64,000 bases of DNA. It comes from Lachnospiraceae bacterium UBA7202. GTDB lineage: Bacteria; Bacillota; Clostridia; Lachnospirales; Lachnospiraceae. Below are positions 40,604 through 49,775 of this stretch, in pieces (position 1 is the first letter of the stretch; each line of letters starts with the position of its first letter). Location: assembly GCA_002490705.1 (NCBI GenBank), contig DKUO01000055.1:42587-106586 (forward strand), read 5' to 3'. The notes beneath the pieces were generated by a model. The model was not told the origin of the DNA, did no database searches, and worked only from the letters and a program-made list of their open reading frames with translations. A program made the translations under genes and the position numbers.

Positions 40604-41875
40604 ATGAAGGTTTTAATCGTGGGAAGCGGCGGCAGGGAGCATGCGATTGCGGCGGCTGTGGCAAAGAGCCCAAGGGTGGATAAGATATACTGCGCGCCCG
40701 GCAACGCGGGAATCGGGCAGATTGCGGAGTGTGTGCCCATCGGCGCGATGGAGTTTGACAAGATTACGGCTTTTGCCAAAGAAAAGGCTGTTGACCTGAC
40801 CATCGTGGGCATGGACGATCCGCTGGTGGGCGGTCTTGTGGACGAGATGGAGGCGGCGGGCCTGCGGGTGTTCGGGCCGAGGAAGAACGCGGCAATTCTG
40901 GAGGGAAGCAAGGCGTTTTCCAAGGACCTGATGAAGAAGTACCATATCCCTACGGCGGCCTATGAGAACTTTGACGACCCGAAAAAGGCTCTTGCCTATC
41001 TGGAAACCGCGAAGATGCCTGTGGTGTTAAAGGCGGACGGTCTTGCGCTGGGAAAGGGCGTGCTGATTTGTAAGACGTTAGAAGAGGCCAAAGAGGGCGT
41101 GCGCACCATTATGGAAGATAAAAAATTTGGGGCGGCGGGCAACCGCATGGTGATCGAGGAGTTTATGACGGGACGGGAGGTCTCCGTGCTCTCCTTCGTG
41201 GACGGCAGGACGATCAGGATCATGTCCTCCGCACAGGACCACAAGCGGGCTTTGGACGGCGATCAGGGATTGAATACCGGCGGCATGGGCACATTTTCGC
41301 CCAGTCCTTTCTATACGGAAGAGGTGGATGCCTTTTGCCAAAAAAATATCTATCAGGCCACCGTGGACGCCATGGCGGCGGAGGGAAGACCCTTTAAGGG
41401 AGTGATTTTCTTTGGGCTGATGCTGACGGAGAATGGGCCTAAGGTATTAGAGTACAATGCGCGGTTCGGAGATCCTGAGGCGCAGGTGGTGCTGCCCCGC
41501 ATGAAAAATGATCTGATCGACGTGGTGGAGGCCTGCATTGACGGCCGGCTTGATCAGATGGAGCTTGTCTTTGAAGACAACGCGGCGGTCTGCGTGATTC
41601 TGGCTTCGGAGGGATATCCGGTATCTTACGAGAAAGGGTTTGAGATAACCGGCTTGGAGAACTTTGCGGATAAAGACGGTTACTACTGTTTCCATGCGGG
41701 AACGGCGTTGAAAGACGGCAAGATTGTCACAAACGGCGGCCGGGTGCTGGGCGTTACGGCCAAGGGGGAAACCCTACAGGAGGCGCGGGCAAACGCCTAT
41801 GCGGCCACGGAATGGGTGCATTTTGACCATCAGTATATGAGGCATGATATCGGTAAGGCAATCGATGAGGCATAA
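40604..41875 (+). CDS. purD: Phosphoribosylamine-glycine ligase
   Basis: 423 residues, an ATP-grasp enzyme. N-terminal VLIVGSGGREHAIA, ATP-grasp core VVLKADGLALGKGVLI (about 138-153), EEFMTGREVSVLSF (about 184-197) and LEYNARFGDPEAQVVLPRM (about 284-302) are typical. It makes GAR from phosphoribosylamine and glycine. It is the last pur gene; purF, purC, purH and purL are not in the window. Confidence 0.97.
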   Translation: MKVLIVGSGGREHAIAAAVAKSPRVDKIYCAPGNAGIGQIAECVPIGAMEFDKITAFAKEKAVDLTIVGMDDPLVGGLVDEMEAAGLRVFGPRKNAAILEGSKAFSKDLMKKYHIPTAAYENFDDPKKALAYLETAKMPVVLKADGLALGKGVLICKTLEEAKEGVRTIMEDKKFGAAGNRMVIEEFMTGREVSVLSFVDGRTIRIMSSAQDHKRALDGDQGLNTGGMGTFSPSPFYTEEVDAFCQKNIYQATVDAMAAEGRPFKGVIFFGLMLTENGPKVLEYNARFGDPEAQVVLPRMKNDLIDVVEACIDGRLDQMELVFEDNAAVCVILASEGYPVSYEKGFEITGLENFADKDGYYCFHAGTALKDGKIVTNGGRVLGVTAKGETLQEARANAYAATEWVHFDHQYMRHDIGKAIDEA

Positions 41876-41920
41876 GGCTGATGAGGTATATTTCCATGTG
41901 AATACAAAGGGGAGGGTTTT

Positions 41921-42409
41921 ATGAGCAGAGAAGAACGAATTGAAATGCTCAAGAAGGAATTGAAAGCGGTTAATACTTATAATAGACCTACTTACTGTGA
42001 AAAGTGCGGCGCCGTTATGGTCTTTAAAGGCGTGGGCGAGTACCAGTGCGAGAAGTGCGGCTATCTGGATTATGACGACTACGGAAAAGTGCGCAATTAC
42101 ATCGAAAAGCATATGGGGGCAAATGTGGCGGAGGCGTCCAAGGCGACCGGAGTGACTCAGAAGGCCATTCGGGACATGTTGAAGGAGGCCAGACTAGAGA
42201 TCGCGCCCAATTCCACCTTCTTTCTGCGCTGTGAGATCTGCGGAGCGGCGATCCGCTGGGGACGGTTCTGTCCCAAATGCGAGACGGCCCATCACAGAGA
42301 ATTGGAAGAAATGGCGAGAAAGTCAAGGCATCGCGACGATATGTTCGGCTACAGTACGGAGCGCCGCCAAGGGGAAGAAGGATCGAAGCGTTTTACAAGA
42401 GAAGAGTAA
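41921..42409 (+). CDS. YvyF-like double zinc-ribbon protein
   Basis: 162 residues. N-terminal ribbon CEKCGAVMVFKGVGEYQCEKCGY (about 26-48), a helical middle resembling a MerR/HTH-like helix pair (VAEASKATGVTQKAIRDMLKEARLEI), and a second ribbon LRCEICGAAIRWGRFCPKCE (about 105-124). This arrangement matches YvyF/TIGR03826 proteins of flagellar regulons. No flagellar genes are nearby, so its partner is unclear. GGGGAGGG precedes the start. Confidence 0.75.
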   Translation: MSREERIEMLKKELKAVNTYNRPTYCEKCGAVMVFKGVGEYQCEKCGYLDYDDYGKVRNYIEKHMGANVAEASKATGVTQKAIRDMLKEARLEIAPNSTFFLRCEICGAAIRWGRFCPKCETAHHRELEEMARKSRHRDDMFGYSTERRQGEEGSKRFTREE

Positions 42410-42431
42410 AAACCCGGCAGAGGAGAAAAGG

Positions 42432-43832
42432 ATGAAGATGCAAAAGAGAGAATGGATAAGAGGGAAGGGAAGATATGCGGTGAGAATGGCCGCCGTTTTG
42501 GGCGCGGCGTTTGTTCTTATATGGTGCGACCCCATGGTGAGCCGTGCGGAGCCTACGGGCACTGTGAAGCCCAGTTCCGTTAATATCAGAAAAGAACCCA
42601 GTCAGGACAGCGAGGTGATCGGCAGTACCACCGGCGGAAAAGAAATTTCGATTCGGGGAAAAGTAGATGTTTCCGGCGTTACCTGGTATCAGGTGTATGT
42701 GCAGGGAGATACTCTGGGTTATGTGCGGGCCGATATGGTGGAACAGAAAGGGGACGAGGAGATTCCGACTGTTTCCGCACCGTCGGCAGGAGGAGAACAG
42801 GAGACCCCTTCCGAGGGAGCGGGAGAGCAGGATACGGCACAGGCCGGCGAATCGGAGCCGTCTGCATCCGGCGGCGCACAGGTACAGGCGCAGGAGGAAA
42901 TGGATAAGCAGTATGCGACCATCAAGGTGGCGTCGGCGAAGGTGCGTCCCGACCCTTCCACTTCCAATAATCCGGTGGAGTCCATTCCCTCCGGCACGCA
43001 GGTTGTGGTAAGCGGAAAATCTGAGGGAACCGATTCGAAGACATGGTATTACGTTACCTTTACGGGGGCAAACGGCTCGGAGAAGACCGGCTATATCCGC
43101 TCCGATCTATTAGAGCTGGGTGACATGCTGCCCGTGGAGGAACCGCCCGTAGAGGAGACGCCTGTGGAGGAGCCGGAAGAACCGGAACCTATGCCCAGCA
43201 ATGATTATGAATTAAAGATAGAGACTGATGCCGAGGGGCAGCAGGTCTGGTATATTTGCGATAATGTGGCAGGAAAGAAACAAAAGCTTGTGCCGCTTTT
43301 GGAAGCGTCCTATGCACAGGCGCTCGGCGATACGGAGGACACAGGCGCGATCGTCAAACAGCGGATTGTGATCGTGGTACTTGCGGTGCTTTTGGCTGTG
43401 ACTGTGATTGCGATTATCGTCATGGCGTTTAAACTGCGGGATGCGTATTACGAAGATTACGATGACGAGGAAGAAGACGAGGACGAGGAGGAAGAGGTCC
43501 CTGACAGAAGGAGCGCAAGAAGAGAGCGGGAAAAAGACGCGCAGGAGAGACAGACGAGACGTCAGGCGGAGGACGAGGAAGAGCGCAAGCCCCGAAAGCG
43601 TGGGGAGGACGAGGAAGAGCGCCGGCCCAGAAAACGTGAGGATGCAGAACCTGTCTCAAGAGCAAAGGCTGACAGGACAGAGCGCAAACGCCGGGAAGTA
43701 TCCTACGAGGAGGAGCCGGAGACGAAAGAAACAGCCAAACCCGCAAAAGGGCGCAAGGCAAAAAATTTCCTTCTGGACGATGATGAGTTTGAATTTGAAT
43801 TTTTAAATATGGATGATAAGGATCTGAAATAG
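42432..43832 (+). CDS. Double SH3b membrane protein with charged tail
   Basis: 466 residues from ATG 42432, with GAGAAAAG upstream. An N-terminal signal anchor (VRMAAVLGAAFVLIWCDPMVSRA), two bacterial SH3 domains (about 37-98 and 158-224; VNIRKEPSQDSEVIGS and AKVRPDPSTSNNPVESI), and an acidic/Pro linker. A transmembrane helix lies about 315-340 (RIVIVVLAVLLAVTVIAIIVMAF), followed by a cytoplasmic tail of alternating acidic and Arg/Lys blocks. It probably binds cell wall outside and something charged inside. Function unknown. Confidence 0.78.
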   Translation: MKMQKREWIRGKGRYAVRMAAVLGAAFVLIWCDPMVSRAEPTGTVKPSSVNIRKEPSQDSEVIGSTTGGKEISIRGKVDVSGVTWYQVYVQGDTLGYVRADMVEQKGDEEIPTVSAPSAGGEQETPSEGAGEQDTAQAGESEPSASGGAQVQAQEEMDKQYATIKVASAKVRPDPSTSNNPVESIPSGTQVVVSGKSEGTDSKTWYYVTFTGANGSEKTGYIRSDLLELGDMLPVEEPPVEETPVEEPEEPEPMPSNDYELKIETDAEGQQVWYICDNVAGKKQKLVPLLEASYAQALGDTEDTGAIVKQRIVIVVLAVLLAVTVIAIIVMAFKLRDAYYEDYDDEEEDEDEEEEVPDRRSARREREKDAQERQTRRQAEDEEERKPRKRGEDEEERRPRKREDAEPVSRAKADRTERKRREVSYEEEPETKETAKPAKGRKAKNFLLDDDEFEFEFLNMDDKDLK

Positions 43833-43850
43833 AGAACGGGGAAGTGTTAC

Positions 43851-44234
43851 ATGCTTATCGAGATAGACTTTAACAGCGATCAGGCGATCTATATGCAGCT
43901 GCGTGATCAGATCATTATGGGAATCGCATCCTCCCGCTTTCAGGAGGGGGATATGCTTCCCTCGGTGAGACAGCTGGCAGATACCATCGGCGTCAATATG
44001 CATACGGTCAACAAGGCGTACACGGTCTTGAAGCAGGAGGGATATGTGAAAGTTGACCGCAGGAAAGGCGTGATGGTGGCGGTGGACATTGACAAGATGC
44101 AGGCACTTGAGGAGATCAGGGAGGATCTGCTTGTCACCTTGGCCAAAGCAAGCTGTAAGAATATTTCCGGTGAAGAAGTGCATGCTCTTATAGACGAGAT
44201 CTTTGAGGAATATGGGAAAGGAATGAGAGATTAA
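43851..44234 (+). CDS. GntR-family regulator (YtrA-like)
   Basis: 127 residues, a GntR winged helix alone: MQLRDQIIMGIASSRFQEGDMLPSVRQLADTIGVNMHTVNKAYTVLKQEGYVKVDRRKGVMV (about 12-73), then a helical tail. It lacks the large effector domain, as in YtrA-type regulators. Its stop codon touches the clpC start, so the two are one transcript, an unusual partner for clpC, which more often follows ctsR-mcsA-mcsB. Confidence 0.9.
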   Translation: MLIEIDFNSDQAIYMQLRDQIIMGIASSRFQEGDMLPSVRQLADTIGVNMHTVNKAYTVLKQEGYVKVDRRKGVMVAVDIDKMQALEEIREDLLVTLAKASCKNISGEEVHALIDEIFEEYGKGMRD

Positions 44235-46697
44235 ATGCAGCCACAATTTACAGATAAGGCGAAAGCGGCCCTTGCGCTGGCGGAACGGGCGGCTAAGAGC
44301 CTGCGGCAGAGTTATGTGGGGAGCGAGCATATCCTGTTAGGCCTCCTGCGGGAGAATACGGGCGTTGCGGCCACCGTGCTTTTGAATAACGGTGTGGATG
44401 TTTTGCAGCTAAAGGAAATGATTCAGGAGCTGATCGTACCGGAGACCTCTGTGCTCATCGCGGAGCGGGACGGTTATTCTCCGCGGGCACAGGCCATTTT
44501 GGAGGAGGCGCACAGACAGGCGGAACGGTTTCGCAGTGATAAGACAGGGACGGAGCATATTCTTCTGGCGCTCTTAAAAGAGGGCGAGAATGTGGCGGTC
44601 AGACTGTTAAATACCATGGGTATCTCGGTGCAGAAGCTTTATGTGGATGTGCTGGTGGCTATGGGGGAGGACGGCGCGCTCTACAAGGAGGATCTGGGCA
44701 GAAAGCAGAATAAAAAGAAGGGGAATACCTCAACGCTGGACCATTACAGCAGGGATCTGACGGCGCTTGCCAGAGAGGGAAAACTGGACCCTGTGATCGG
44801 CAGGGAAGACGAGATCACGAGGGTGGTACAGATTCTTTCCCGCCGCACAAAAAACAATCCCTGTCTGGTGGGAGAACCGGGCGTGGGCAAGACGGCTGTG
44901 GTGGAAGGACTGGCGGCCAGAATCGTGACCGGCGACGTGCCTTTTACGGTACAGAACAAGCGGCTTTTGACGTTAGATCTCTCGGGTATGGTGGCGGGAA
45001 GCAAATACCGAGGCGAGTTCGAGGAACGGATTAAAAAGGTGATAAAAGAGGTGATCGAGGACGGCAATATCATCCTCTTTCTGGATGAAATGCACACCAT
45101 CATCGGCGCAGGCGGCGCGGAGGGCGCCATCGACGCCTCCAATATATTAAAACCTTCCCTGGCAAGGGGAGAAATACAGCTGATCGGCGCCACCACCATT
45201 GCAGAGTACCGCAAGTATGTGGAAAAGGACGCGGCGCTGGAGAGAAGATTCCATCCGGTGACGGTGGAGGAGCCGACTCTGGAGGAGACGGAAAATATTC
45301 TGAGGGGCATAGCCCATAAGTATGAGGAGCATCATCGCGTTACCATCACGCCGGAGGCCATCAGCGCGGCGGTGGCGCTGTCGGCGCGCTATATCAATGA
45401 CAGAAATCTTCCCGACAAGGCGATTGATCTGATTGACGAGGCTTCAGCGGCTGTGCGCCTGCATGTGACGAAGCAGCCGGATAAGCTGCAGGAGCTTTCC
45501 GAGGAGATTGATAAGATCGATTTGCAGATCGAGCGGTCGATCCGTATGGAGGCTTTCACACAGGCGGCGGAACTCAAGAAAAAACAGGAGAGCTGTATCA
45601 AAAAATATGACCGGCTGGTGAAACGGCTTGAGCAGGAGGAGCAGAACCGCGCCTATGTGGTGGGCGAGAACGAGATTGCTGAGGTGGTGTCCCTGTGGAC
45701 GAAGATTCCCGTGAAGAAGCTGGCTGAGAAGGAGAGTGAGCGGCTTTTGAAACTGGAATCCATCCTGCACAAACGCGTGATCGGCCAGGAGGAAGCCGTA
45801 GTGGCTGTGGCGAAGGCCATGCGCCGCGGCAGGGTGGGCCTACAGGACCCCAACCGGCCTATCGGTTCCTTCCTGTTTTTGGGCCCTACGGGTGTGGGAA
45901 AAACGGAACTGTCAAAAGCCCTTGCGGAGGCCATGTTCGGTTCGGAGAATGCGTTGATCCGCGTGGATATGTCAGAGTATATGGAAGGACATTCGGTGTC
46001 CAAGATGATCGGCTCGCCGCCGGGATATGTGGGGTTTGAGGAGGGCGGACAGCTCTCCGAGAAGGTTCGCAGAAATCCTTACTCTGTGGTGCTGTTTGAT
46101 GAAATAGAAAAGGCCCACCCGGATGTGTTTAATGTGCTTTTGCAGGTGCTTGACGACGGACATATTACCGATTCCAAGGGCCGGAAGGTGAGCTTTAAGA
46201 ACACCATTTTGATTATGACCTCCAACGCTGGGGCGCAGCGGATCATAGACCCGAAAAATCTGGGATTCGGCGCGGCGGAAACGGAAAAGCAGAGCTACGA
46301 TAAAATGAAAAGCAATGTGATGGAGGAGGTAAAACGCCTCTTTAAGCCGGAGTTTATCAATCGAATCGATGAGATTATGGTGTTCCATCCGCTGAACAAA
46401 GAGGACATGAAAGCGATAGTCACGCTGCTTGTCAAAAATTTGTCAAAGCGGTGTAAGGAGCAGATGGATATTGAATTATCTGTGGGCTCTGCGGTAAAAG
46501 AGCATCTGATTGAAAAACACATGGACAGTAAGATGGGAGCACGGCCCATGAAGCGGGCGATTCAGTCGGAGATTGAGGATGCGCTTGCAGAGGAGATTCT
46601 GGCCGGAAAGGTGAAGAGCGGCGACAAAGTGGCGGTTGGACTTAAGAGTAAGAAGATAACCTTCACGGTAAAGCCTGCGTTAACACAGAAGCCATAA
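44235..46697 (+). CDS. clpC: ClpC-type AAA+ unfoldase
   Basis: 820 residues. Two Clp_N repeats (about 5-145), first AAA+ module with Walker A GEPGVGKTAV (near 213) and Walker B ILFLDEMHTI, a middle region containing a UVR-like segment (FTQAAELKKKQESCIKKYDRL, about 437-457), second AAA+ module with GPTGVGKTEL (near 551) and LFDEIEKAH, and a C-terminal ClpB_D2-like domain. It unfolds proteins and feeds ClpP, which is not encoded nearby. The start immediately follows the GntR stop. Confidence 0.96.
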   Translation: MQPQFTDKAKAALALAERAAKSLRQSYVGSEHILLGLLRENTGVAATVLLNNGVDVLQLKEMIQELIVPETSVLIAERDGYSPRAQAILEEAHRQAERFRSDKTGTEHILLALLKEGENVAVRLLNTMGISVQKLYVDVLVAMGEDGALYKEDLGRKQNKKKGNTSTLDHYSRDLTALAREGKLDPVIGREDEITRVVQILSRRTKNNPCLVGEPGVGKTAVVEGLAARIVTGDVPFTVQNKRLLTLDLSGMVAGSKYRGEFEERIKKVIKEVIEDGNIILFLDEMHTIIGAGGAEGAIDASNILKPSLARGEIQLIGATTIAEYRKYVEKDAALERRFHPVTVEEPTLEETENILRGIAHKYEEHHRVTITPEAISAAVALSARYINDRNLPDKAIDLIDEASAAVRLHVTKQPDKLQELSEEIDKIDLQIERSIRMEAFTQAAELKKKQESCIKKYDRLVKRLEQEEQNRAYVVGENEIAEVVSLWTKIPVKKLAEKESERLLKLESILHKRVIGQEEAVVAVAKAMRRGRVGLQDPNRPIGSFLFLGPTGVGKTELSKALAEAMFGSENALIRVDMSEYMEGHSVSKMIGSPPGYVGFEEGGQLSEKVRRNPYSVVLFDEIEKAHPDVFNVLLQVLDDGHITDSKGRKVSFKNTILIMTSNAGAQRIIDPKNLGFGAAETEKQSYDKMKSNVMEEVKRLFKPEFINRIDEIMVFHPLNKEDMKAIVTLLVKNLSKRCKEQMDIELSVGSAVKEHLIEKHMDSKMGARPMKRAIQSEIEDALAEEILAGKVKSGDKVAVGLKSKKITFTVKPALTQKP

Positions 46698-46736
46698 AAT
46701 TAATAAATATAAATCATAACTTAGGAGGAAGAGACG

Positions 46737-47147
46737 ATGGCTGTAGTAGAAGAGTTACTGCGCGCGGAGAACGACAAGACAATCAGCTTCGGCAATCACA
46801 GTCTGGCGACTAAGGCAAAGCTGGAGGATTACGAACACGGTGGCAATCTGTACAAGGTAAAGACGTTCAGGGAGCTTACCAAGCTGGAGAAAAACGGTAT
46901 GTTTGCCTATGAGTCGGAGCCGGGCACCAGCGTAAACCACTTCGAGGAGACGGAGAACGGCCTTACCTTTAAGGTAGAGGGGGATGAGGATGCGCAGATC
47001 ACAGTGGGCCTTGAGGAGGACACGGCGTATACGGTGTATGTGAACGGCACAAATGTGGGTGAGATGAAGACGAATCTGAGCGGAAAGCTGAGTATCAGCG
47101 TGGAGCTTGCAAACGTCGGCGAAGTAGAGGTTAAGATCGTAAAATAG
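46737..47147 (+). CDS. Conserved 136-residue beta-rich protein
   Basis: A soluble protein with an acidic pI: VEELLRAENDKTISFGNHSLATKAKLEDYEHGGNLYKVKTF at the start and a C-terminal beta domain (ENGLTFKVEGDEDAQITVGLEEDTAYTVYVNG...LSISVELANVGEVEVKIVK). AGGAGGAAG precedes the ATG. Similar Clostridia proteins are sometimes labelled endosialidase, but no catalytic features support that. Role unknown; it lies between clpC and radA. Confidence 0.78.
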   Translation: MAVVEELLRAENDKTISFGNHSLATKAKLEDYEHGGNLYKVKTFRELTKLEKNGMFAYESEPGTSVNHFEETENGLTFKVEGDEDAQITVGLEEDTAYTVYVNGTNVGEMKTNLSGKLSISVELANVGEVEVKIVK

Positions 47148-47234
47148 ACGGCAAGAAAAGCGGGAGCCTTTCAACGGAAAGCGGGTTATATTTGGTTGGA
47201 GGGCTTTTGCTATGCGCTGAGAGAGGGAGAACGG

Positions 47235-48602
47235 ATGGCGAAGGGAAAGACCACGGTATTTTTTTGCCAGAATTGCGGATACGAATCTTCAAAGTGGCTG
47301 GGGCAGTGTCCCGGCTGTAAAGAGTGGAACACTATGGTGGAGGAGCCTGCTGCGAAGAGGGGGAGCGGCAGTTCTGGCGGCAGTGTGTCCATGCGCAGGA
47401 TGGCGGAGCCGATGAGCCTGAAAGAGGTGGATCTGCGGGAGGATGAGCGTATGACCACCCACATTGCCGAGCTGGACAGGGTGCTTGGCGGCGGGATTGT
47501 GCCGGGGTCCCTCACGCTGGTGGGCGGCGATCCCGGTATCGGCAAGTCCACGCTTCTCTTACAGGTGTGCAGGCATATGGCGGCGGATGGACAAAAGATC
47601 CTCTACATATCGGGGGAGGAATCTTTGCGGCAGATTAAGCTTCGCGCCAATCGGATCGGAGAGTTTTCGGACAATCTGCGGCTTTTGTGTGAGACCAATT
47701 TGGAGACGGTGGAGCAGACCATCCGAAAAGAAATGCCGGCGGTGGCTGTCATTGACTCGATCCAGACCATGTACCGGGAGGAGATTTCCTCCGCGCCGGG
47801 AAGTGTTTCCCAGGTGCGGGAATCTACCAACGTGCTGTTGCAGTTAGCCAAGGGACTCGGCGTATCCATTCTGATTGTGGGACACGTAACCAAGGAGGGA
47901 ACCGTGGCCGGGCCGAGGGTGTTGGAGCATATGGTTGATACGGTGCTTTATTTTGAGGGGGACAGACATGCTTCCTACCGGATCCTGCGCGGTGTGAAGA
48001 ACCGTTTTGGTTCTACCAATGAAATCGGCGTTTTTGAGATGAAGGAGGAGGGACTGTTGGAGGTGAAGAACGCCTCCGAGTTCATGCTGAGCGGGAAGCC
48101 GGAGGGAGCCAGCGGTTCCGTGGTATCCTGCTCCATGGAGGGAACAAGACCTATTTTATTGGAAATTCAGGCGCTTGTATGCCACAGCAATTTCGGCATC
48201 CCTAGAAGGCAGGCCATCGGTATGGATTTTAACCGGTTAAACCTTCTGATGGCTGTTTTGGAGAAAAGACTGAATTTGCAGATGTCGGACTGTGACGCCT
48301 ATGTGAATCTGGCAGGCGGTATGCGGATTGTGGAGCCGGCCATTGATCTGGGGGTTGCCATGGCGGTGGCGTCCAGTTTTAAGAACCGGGTGATAGACGA
48401 CAAGACCATTGTTTTCGGGGAGATTGGACTAAGCGGCGAGGTGCGCGGCGTCTCTATGGCGGAAAACCGGGTGGCGGAGGCGGCCAAGCTGGGCTTTACC
48501 ACCTGTATTCTTCCGGCGGTCAATGCAGGGCAGATCAAGGGAAAACAGGGAATGCATGTGATTGGCGTAAAGACCGTGAGGGACGCCATCGACTTGATTT
48601 AG
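47235..48602 (+). CDS. radA: DNA repair protein RadA (Sms)
   Basis: 455 residues from ATG 47235; an upstream in-frame ATG (47196) is unlikely. Zinc finger CQNCGYESSKWLGQCPGC (about 11-28), Walker A GGDPGIGKST (about 97-106), the RadA KNRFGSTNEIG motif (about 255), and a C-terminal Lon-like domain. It processes recombination branches. The start has GGGAGAACGG before it. Confidence 0.96.
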   Translation: MAKGKTTVFFCQNCGYESSKWLGQCPGCKEWNTMVEEPAAKRGSGSSGGSVSMRRMAEPMSLKEVDLREDERMTTHIAELDRVLGGGIVPGSLTLVGGDPGIGKSTLLLQVCRHMAADGQKILYISGEESLRQIKLRANRIGEFSDNLRLLCETNLETVEQTIRKEMPAVAVIDSIQTMYREEISSAPGSVSQVRESTNVLLQLAKGLGVSILIVGHVTKEGTVAGPRVLEHMVDTVLYFEGDRHASYRILRGVKNRFGSTNEIGVFEMKEEGLLEVKNASEFMLSGKPEGASGSVVSCSMEGTRPILLEIQALVCHSNFGIPRRQAIGMDFNRLNLLMAVLEKRLNLQMSDCDAYVNLAGGMRIVEPAIDLGVAMAVASSFKNRVIDDKTIVFGEIGLSGEVRGVSMAENRVAEAAKLGFTTCILPAVNAGQIKGKQGMHVIGVKTVRDAIDLI

Positions 48603-48686
48603 CGGTTCTGATATGATACGATAACCTAGATCGCTTTTTGCTCGATTTTTTACAAATGCGAATAAGAGTCTGACAAAGGAGTCAGT

Positions 48687-49775
48687 ATGAATAAGAAAAG
48701 ACACGGATTTTTGGGGAATATTCCGCTGTTGGTTGTGGAGATACTCGCTTTGCTTCTTGCTGTCAGCATGATGGTGGTGGTCATCACTATGACGGGAGAG
48801 GTGAATCATAAAGAACTCGACGAGGAAAAGATTCGAATCAATGATGAGATCGTAAAAAAGAAAAACGATGAGACACAGAAGCCGGAGGTAAAAGAGAAGG
48901 AAGAGGAAACCGCCGGTTACCGTAATGTCGCACTATTCGGTGTGGACGCGAGAGACGGGGAGCTGGGCAGGGGAACCAGAAGCGATACGATTATGATTGC
49001 CAGTATCAATCTGGATACGCAGGAGATTAAGCTGATTTCCGTGTTTCGGGATACGTATTTGAATCTGAGCAACGACACCTATAATAAATGCAATACGGCC
49101 TACGCGCAGGGCGGGCCGGAGCAGGCGATTAACATGCTCAATATGAATCTGGATCTGGACATAACAGACTATATCACGATCGGGTTTTCCGGGCTGATGG
49201 ATGCGGTTGACGCGCTGGGCGGTATCGAAATGGAGGTCACGGACGCCGAGATTTCCCATCTCAACAATTATCAGCTTTGTATGGCGGAGGAGCTGGACGT
49301 CCCGTACACGCCGGTGGAGAAGAGCGGCAGACAGGTTTTAAACGGGATGCAGGCTACGGCTTACTGCCGCATCCGCTATACCAAGGGAGATGATTTCCGG
49401 CGCGCCCAGAGACAGAGAGAGGTGCTTGCGGCTATGATGGAGAAGGCCCACGGGGCTTCTATCGGCACATTGACCGATATGGTTAATGCTGTGCTGCCCC
49501 AAGTGGAAACCTCTCTGGATGTGAACGAAATTCTGAGTGTTCTCGGAAGCGCCTCCGGCTATCACGTGACGGAGAGCGACGGGTTTCCCTTTGAGGGAGC
49601 ACGGGCAGGCGCTAATGTGGGAAGTAAAGGAAGCTGTGTGATTCCGGTGGATTTGGAGGAAAATGTGAGACAGCTTCATCAGGTGCTTTACCCGGAGGAG
49701 GGGTACACGCCGTCCAGACAGGTGCATGAGATCGGCGAGGAGATCAAGGAGCAGACGGGGGAGTTTTTGCAATGA
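48687..49775 (+). CDS. LytR-CpsA-Psr family glycopolymer transferase
   Basis: 362 residues. One N-terminal transmembrane helix (IPLLVVEILALLLAVSMMVVVITM, about 11-34), then an extracytoplasmic LCP domain: VALFGVDARDGELGRGTRSDTIMIASINLDTQEIKLISVFRDTYLNL (about 77-123) and GGIEMEVTDAEISHLN, with Arg/Asp residues of the pyrophosphate site. It would attach teichoic-acid-like glycopolymers to peptidoglycan. Its stop overlaps the start of the ABC gene by 4 bp. Confidence 0.92.
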   Translation: MNKKRHGFLGNIPLLVVEILALLLAVSMMVVVITMTGEVNHKELDEEKIRINDEIVKKKNDETQKPEVKEKEEETAGYRNVALFGVDARDGELGRGTRSDTIMIASINLDTQEIKLISVFRDTYLNLSNDTYNKCNTAYAQGGPEQAINMLNMNLDLDITDYITIGFSGLMDAVDALGGIEMEVTDAEISHLNNYQLCMAEELDVPYTPVEKSGRQVLNGMQATAYCRIRYTKGDDFRRAQRQREVLAAMMEKAHGASIGTLTDMVNAVLPQVETSLDVNEILSVLGSASGYHVTESDGFPFEGARAGANVGSKGSCVIPVDLEENVRQLHQVLYPEEGYTPSRQVHEIGEEIKEQTGEFLQ

